Positions 5,368-7,593 of a stretch of DNA of 7,593 nucleotides are shown piece by piece. The position numbers were made by a program, and so were the translations under genes. The DNA is from Pseudomonadota bacterium. GTDB lineage: Bacteria; Desulfobacterota; Desulfovibrionia; Desulfovibrionales; Desulfovibrionaceae. The notes below the pieces were generated by a model, which was given only the letters and a program-made list of their open reading frames with translations, was not told where the DNA came from and did no database searches. The stretch is from positions 1-7,593 of the forward strand of contig JAEXTU010000145.1 of assembly GCA_023453335.1 (NCBI GenBank), in the 5' to 3' direction. Numbering within the stretch: the stretch's first letter is position 1; the number at the start of each line of letters is the position of its first letter.

Positions 5368-6260
5368 GCATGGACCGCGAAGACCTCATCCGCGCCCTTG
5401 ACGACGCCGAGGCCACCGACCTGGCCGTGCTCAAGCAGGCCGCCGAGAACGCCAAGGCCGCGTATCTCAAGGCCTCGAACACCGCCAACCTCAAGAGCTG
5501 GAAAGGGGCGGAGCAGGCGGTGGAGGACTACATGGCCAGGAAGGCCGAGGAGAAGGGCGATCAAGGTGCGGAGGCCAAGGCCGGCGCCGCCTCGGCCGCG
5601 GCCAGGCGGCGGGTGTTCGAGAGCCTGAACCAGGTGTGCGGGCACCTCCAGGCCGAGGGCTGGCAGGTCTGCTACAACACCCTGCGCAAGGCGGTGAAGG
5701 ACGGCCGGCTCAAGCCGCGCAAGGACGGGCGCTACACCCAGTGGGCCGCGGACCAGTACGCCGCGGGTGTGCTCAAGCGCCGTTTGCCGGAGGGGGGCGC
5801 AGAGCCGGAGGAGTCCGCGCCGCCCGCGCCCAGCCTGGGCGAGGAGAAGACCCGGGAGGACATTGAGCTGCGCAAGGTGGCGCGGGAGCGCGAGCGGCTT
5901 AAGCTGGACAAGGAGCGCGGCAACCTCATCCCCCGCGAGCTGTACGAGAAGGACCTGGCCGCGCGCCTGGCCCTGTTCTCCAACTCCCTGGACGCCTGGT
6001 TCTCCCGGGTGGCCGGGGAGGTGGCAGCCCTGCTCGGCGCGGACCTGGGCGCGGCCGAGCGGATCATCGCCCTGGTGGGGGGCGACCCGGGCAAGGCCCT
6101 GGAGCTGGTGGGCCACGTCCAGGCCTGCGAGGCCGAGGTCCTGGACCTGCTCCTGTCCCGCAAGCACGAATGGCTGCGCGCCTTCGCCCGCTCCGAGGTC
6201 CAGGTGGTGGACATCGAGCCGTACCTCGGCCTGGTGCGCGGGGAGGGCGGCCGTGCTTGA
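5364..6260 (+). CDS. Terminase small subunit, Nu1-like, 298 aa
   Basis: This is the likely DNA-recognition subunit of the packaging motor, which binds the packaging site on phage DNA and recruits the large subunit. Residues 20-62 form an Ala-rich helix (KAAYLKASNTANLKSWKGAE). Residues 84-140 look like a small winged-helix domain (VFESLNQVCGHLQAEGWQVC through DGRYTQWAADQY). A Glu/Pro/Ala linker follows (143-160). Then comes a charged helix, REDIELRKVARERERLKLDK (164-183), with GNLIPRELYEK (186-196), which is typical of Nu1-type small terminases. The C-terminus, 200-298, is helical and probably contacts the large subunit. The start is taken at ATG 5364, overlapping the DUF488 stop; ATG 5370, six bases on, is equally placed for the GGGGG upstream. 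Its stop overlaps the large-subunit gene start region. Length exceeds the lambda protein (181 aa). The terminase call is firm because of position. Confidence 0.8.
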   Translation: MSMDREDLIRALDDAEATDLAVLKQAAENAKAAYLKASNTANLKSWKGAEQAVEDYMARKAEEKGDQGAEAKAGAASAAARRRVFESLNQVCGHLQAEGWQVCYNTLRKAVKDGRLKPRKDGRYTQWAADQYAAGVLKRRLPEGGAEPEESAPPAPSLGEEKTREDIELRKVARERERLKLDKERGNLIPRELYEKDLAARLALFSNSLDAWFSRVAGEVAALLGADLGAAERIIALVGGDPGKALELVGHVQACEAEVLDLLLSRKHEWLRAFARSEVQVVDIEPYLGLVRGEGGRA

Positions 6261-7593
6261 GCATCCGGCAGCCTTCTACCCGGGCGAGCTGGAGGTGCTG
6301 GCCTCCGGCCCCACCCCGGAGTCCACCGCGGAGTGGGCCAGCCGCAACGTGCGGGTGCCGGACGGGCCCATGGCCGGCACGGCCTACGACCCGGGCCTGA
6401 CCCCGTATTTCCCGCCCCTGTGGGACCTGCTCAGGCTGCCCTCGGTGCGCGAGATGTGGGGCATGGCCGCGCCCCAGGTGGGCAAGACCCTCTTCTGCCT
6501 GGTGTTCCTGGCCCGGCGCGGGGTGGAGCGCCCGGCCCCGCGCATGATCGCCCTGCCCGACGAGACGCAGCAGGAGCGCATGTTCAAGCTCAAGGTCATC
6601 CCGCTCTACGAGAAGAGCCCCCGCCTGCGCCGCTACCTGGGCAGCGACCGCTACGCGGTGTCCACCGAGGAGATCGGCCAGGCCAACGGCAACGTCCTGC
6701 TCGGCTCCTGGGCCGGGTCCGCGTCCAAGCGCGCCTCCCTCTCGGTCCTGGACGAGGTGCAGGACGAGCCGGACATGTACCCCGCCGGGGCGTCCGCGGA
6801 CTACGAGGAGCGGGTGCGCGCCTACGGCCTGCTCTCCAAGCTCCTGGGCATCGGCAAGCCCATGGGCAGCGAGAAGAAGAGCACCATCCACCGCAAGGTG
6901 CGGGCCTGCGACGTGATCCTGCACTACGAGGCCCGCTGCCCGAAGTGCGGGGCGTTCCAGGAGATGGCCTTCGAGCGCATCAAGGCGCCGGCCGGGGTGC
7001 GCGACCCCGAGGACATCCGCACCCGCAAGCTGGCCTGGTACGAGTGCGCGGCCTGCGCGGCTCCCTGGTCCGACGCGACCCGCAACGTGGCCGTGGCCGC
7101 GGGCCGCTGGAAGGCGGACAAGGAGGTGGCCCGGCCGGTGAAGATCGGCTGGCGGCTGCCCTCCTGGTACTCCCGGTTCGTGTCCCTGTCCAAGGTCATG
7201 GCCGACTGGTTCGCGGCCCAGGGCGACCCCGAGGCCCTGGCCTCCTGGTGGAACGGGCACGCGGCCCAGCCCTACGACGCCATCATCACCGCCACCTCCG
7301 AGGAGGTGGTGCGCGCCCGCTACGTGGTCCCGGAGCTGCCGCCCCAGAGGGTTCCGGCCGCGGCCCTGGCCCTGACCCTGTTCGCGGACATGCAGAAGGA
7401 CTGCTTCAAGTTCACGGTGGTGGCGCACTCCCGCAAGCGCGAACATTGGGTGATCGACTACGGCCGCCTGGGAACCTGGGAGGAGCTGTCCGCGCAGATC
7501 CACCGCGCGCGCTACGTCCAGGAGCAGACCGGCAAGTCCCTGGGCATCTGGCGGGCCGGCCTGGACACCGGCGGCACCCGGGAGCACCCCTGG
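6253..7593 (+). CDS. Terminase large subunit, GpA family (3'-truncated by window edge)
   Basis: This is the ATP-driven motor and nuclease that packages phage DNA into the prohead. The window holds the first 447 residues. APQVGKT (73-79) is the Walker A region. SVLDEVQDE (164-172) is Walker B, with D167 and E168. Cysteines C229, C232, C265 and C268 form a zinc-ribbon-like insertion. A conserved-looking segment, WRLPSWYSRFVSLSKVMADW, follows, as in GpA proteins. The nuclease domain begins around 370 with the acidic strands FADMQKD (D379) and AGLDTGG (D438), candidate metal ligands. The start is GTG at 6253, with GGAGG at 6242-6246, overlapping the small-subunit stop by eight bases. The C-terminal nuclease and the portal-binding part lie beyond the window. 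The reverse-strand frame through this region (6064-7587) is only a shadow. The call is firm. Confidence 0.93.
   Translation, partial: MLEHPAAFYPGELEVLASGPTPESTAEWASRNVRVPDGPMAGTAYDPGLTPYFPPLWDLLRLPSVREMWGMAAPQVGKTLFCLVFLARRGVERPAPRMIALPDETQQERMFKLKVIPLYEKSPRLRRYLGSDRYAVSTEEIGQANGNVLLGSWAGSASKRASLSVLDEVQDEPDMYPAGASADYEERVRAYGLLSKLLGIGKPMGSEKKSTIHRKVRACDVILHYEARCPKCGAFQEMAFERIKAPAGVRDPEDIRTRKLAWYECAACAAPWSDATRNVAVAAGRWKADKEVARPVKIGWRLPSWYSRFVSLSKVMADWFAAQGDPEALASWWNGHAAQPYDAIITATSEEVVRARYVVPELPPQRVPAAALALTLFADMQKDCFKFTVVAHSRKREHWVIDYGRLGTWEELSAQIHRARYVQEQTGKSLGIWRAGLDTGGTREHPW

Noticed and set aside
5250..6167. 305-aa minus-strand frame opposite the small terminase
   Set aside because: Leu/Gly/Arg-rich shadow; the plus-strand product has Nu1-like segments and correct operon position.
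6064..7587. 507-aa minus-strand frame opposite the terminase genes
   Set aside because: It is rich in Gly, His, Arg, Ala and Val with no domain pattern, as expected for the antisense of GC-rich coding DNA. The plus-strand terminase has Walker A, Walker B and zinc-ribbon motifs.
1..7593. CRISPR array, tRNA, rRNA or insertion sequence
   Set aside because: No regularly spaced repeats, cloverleaf, rRNA core motif, transposase domain or terminal inverted repeats were seen.

Overview
The window looks like part of a tailed-phage genome or, more likely, a prophage in a high-GC Gram-negative bacterium. The dense GC-rich codon use, GTG starts and packaging-gene layout remind me of Desulfovibrio-type (Desulfobacterota) prophages. 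That host call is an impression, not a demonstration. The strongest anchor is a truncated GpA-family terminase large subunit running off the right edge, preceded by a Nu1-like small terminase.

Layout: (1) 32-949, minus strand, a conserved-looking protein of unknown function with clearly lower GC (roughly 52-60% in lines I sampled) than the rest (about 70%). (2) 950-1216, a noncoding or weakly coding leader with several hairpins and a 12-bp perfect palindrome. (3) 1217-3318, plus strand, a ParB/sulfiredoxin-fold protein translationally coupled through a GTGA overlap to a protein with a methyltransferase-like N-terminus and a C-terminus I tentatively compare with Mom-type DNA modification proteins. 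Together they are a candidate anti-restriction or DNA-modification cassette. (4) 3301-3400, an AT-rich island (36% GC by direct count) with repeats, probably the promoter/operator of the next block. (5) 3416-4947, a DUF6573-like protein followed by a second protein whose N-terminus is a paralogous copy of it and whose C-terminus resembles domains 2-3 of the DNA polymerase III beta sliding clamp. (6) 5005-5367, a DUF488 protein. (7) 5364-6260 and 6253-7593, the small and large terminase subunits.

All genes from 1217 onward read rightward, and several are joined by stop/start overlaps or short gaps with good Shine-Dalgarno sequences. They are probably transcribed as one or two operons in which DNA modification and DNA-processing accessory functions lead into genome packaging. 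The terminase reading as a phage packaging block is secure. The ParB and DUF488 family calls rest on visible motifs. The methyltransferase/Mom, DUF6573 and clamp calls rest on recalled family patterns and need a profile search. The function of the leftmost gene is unknown.
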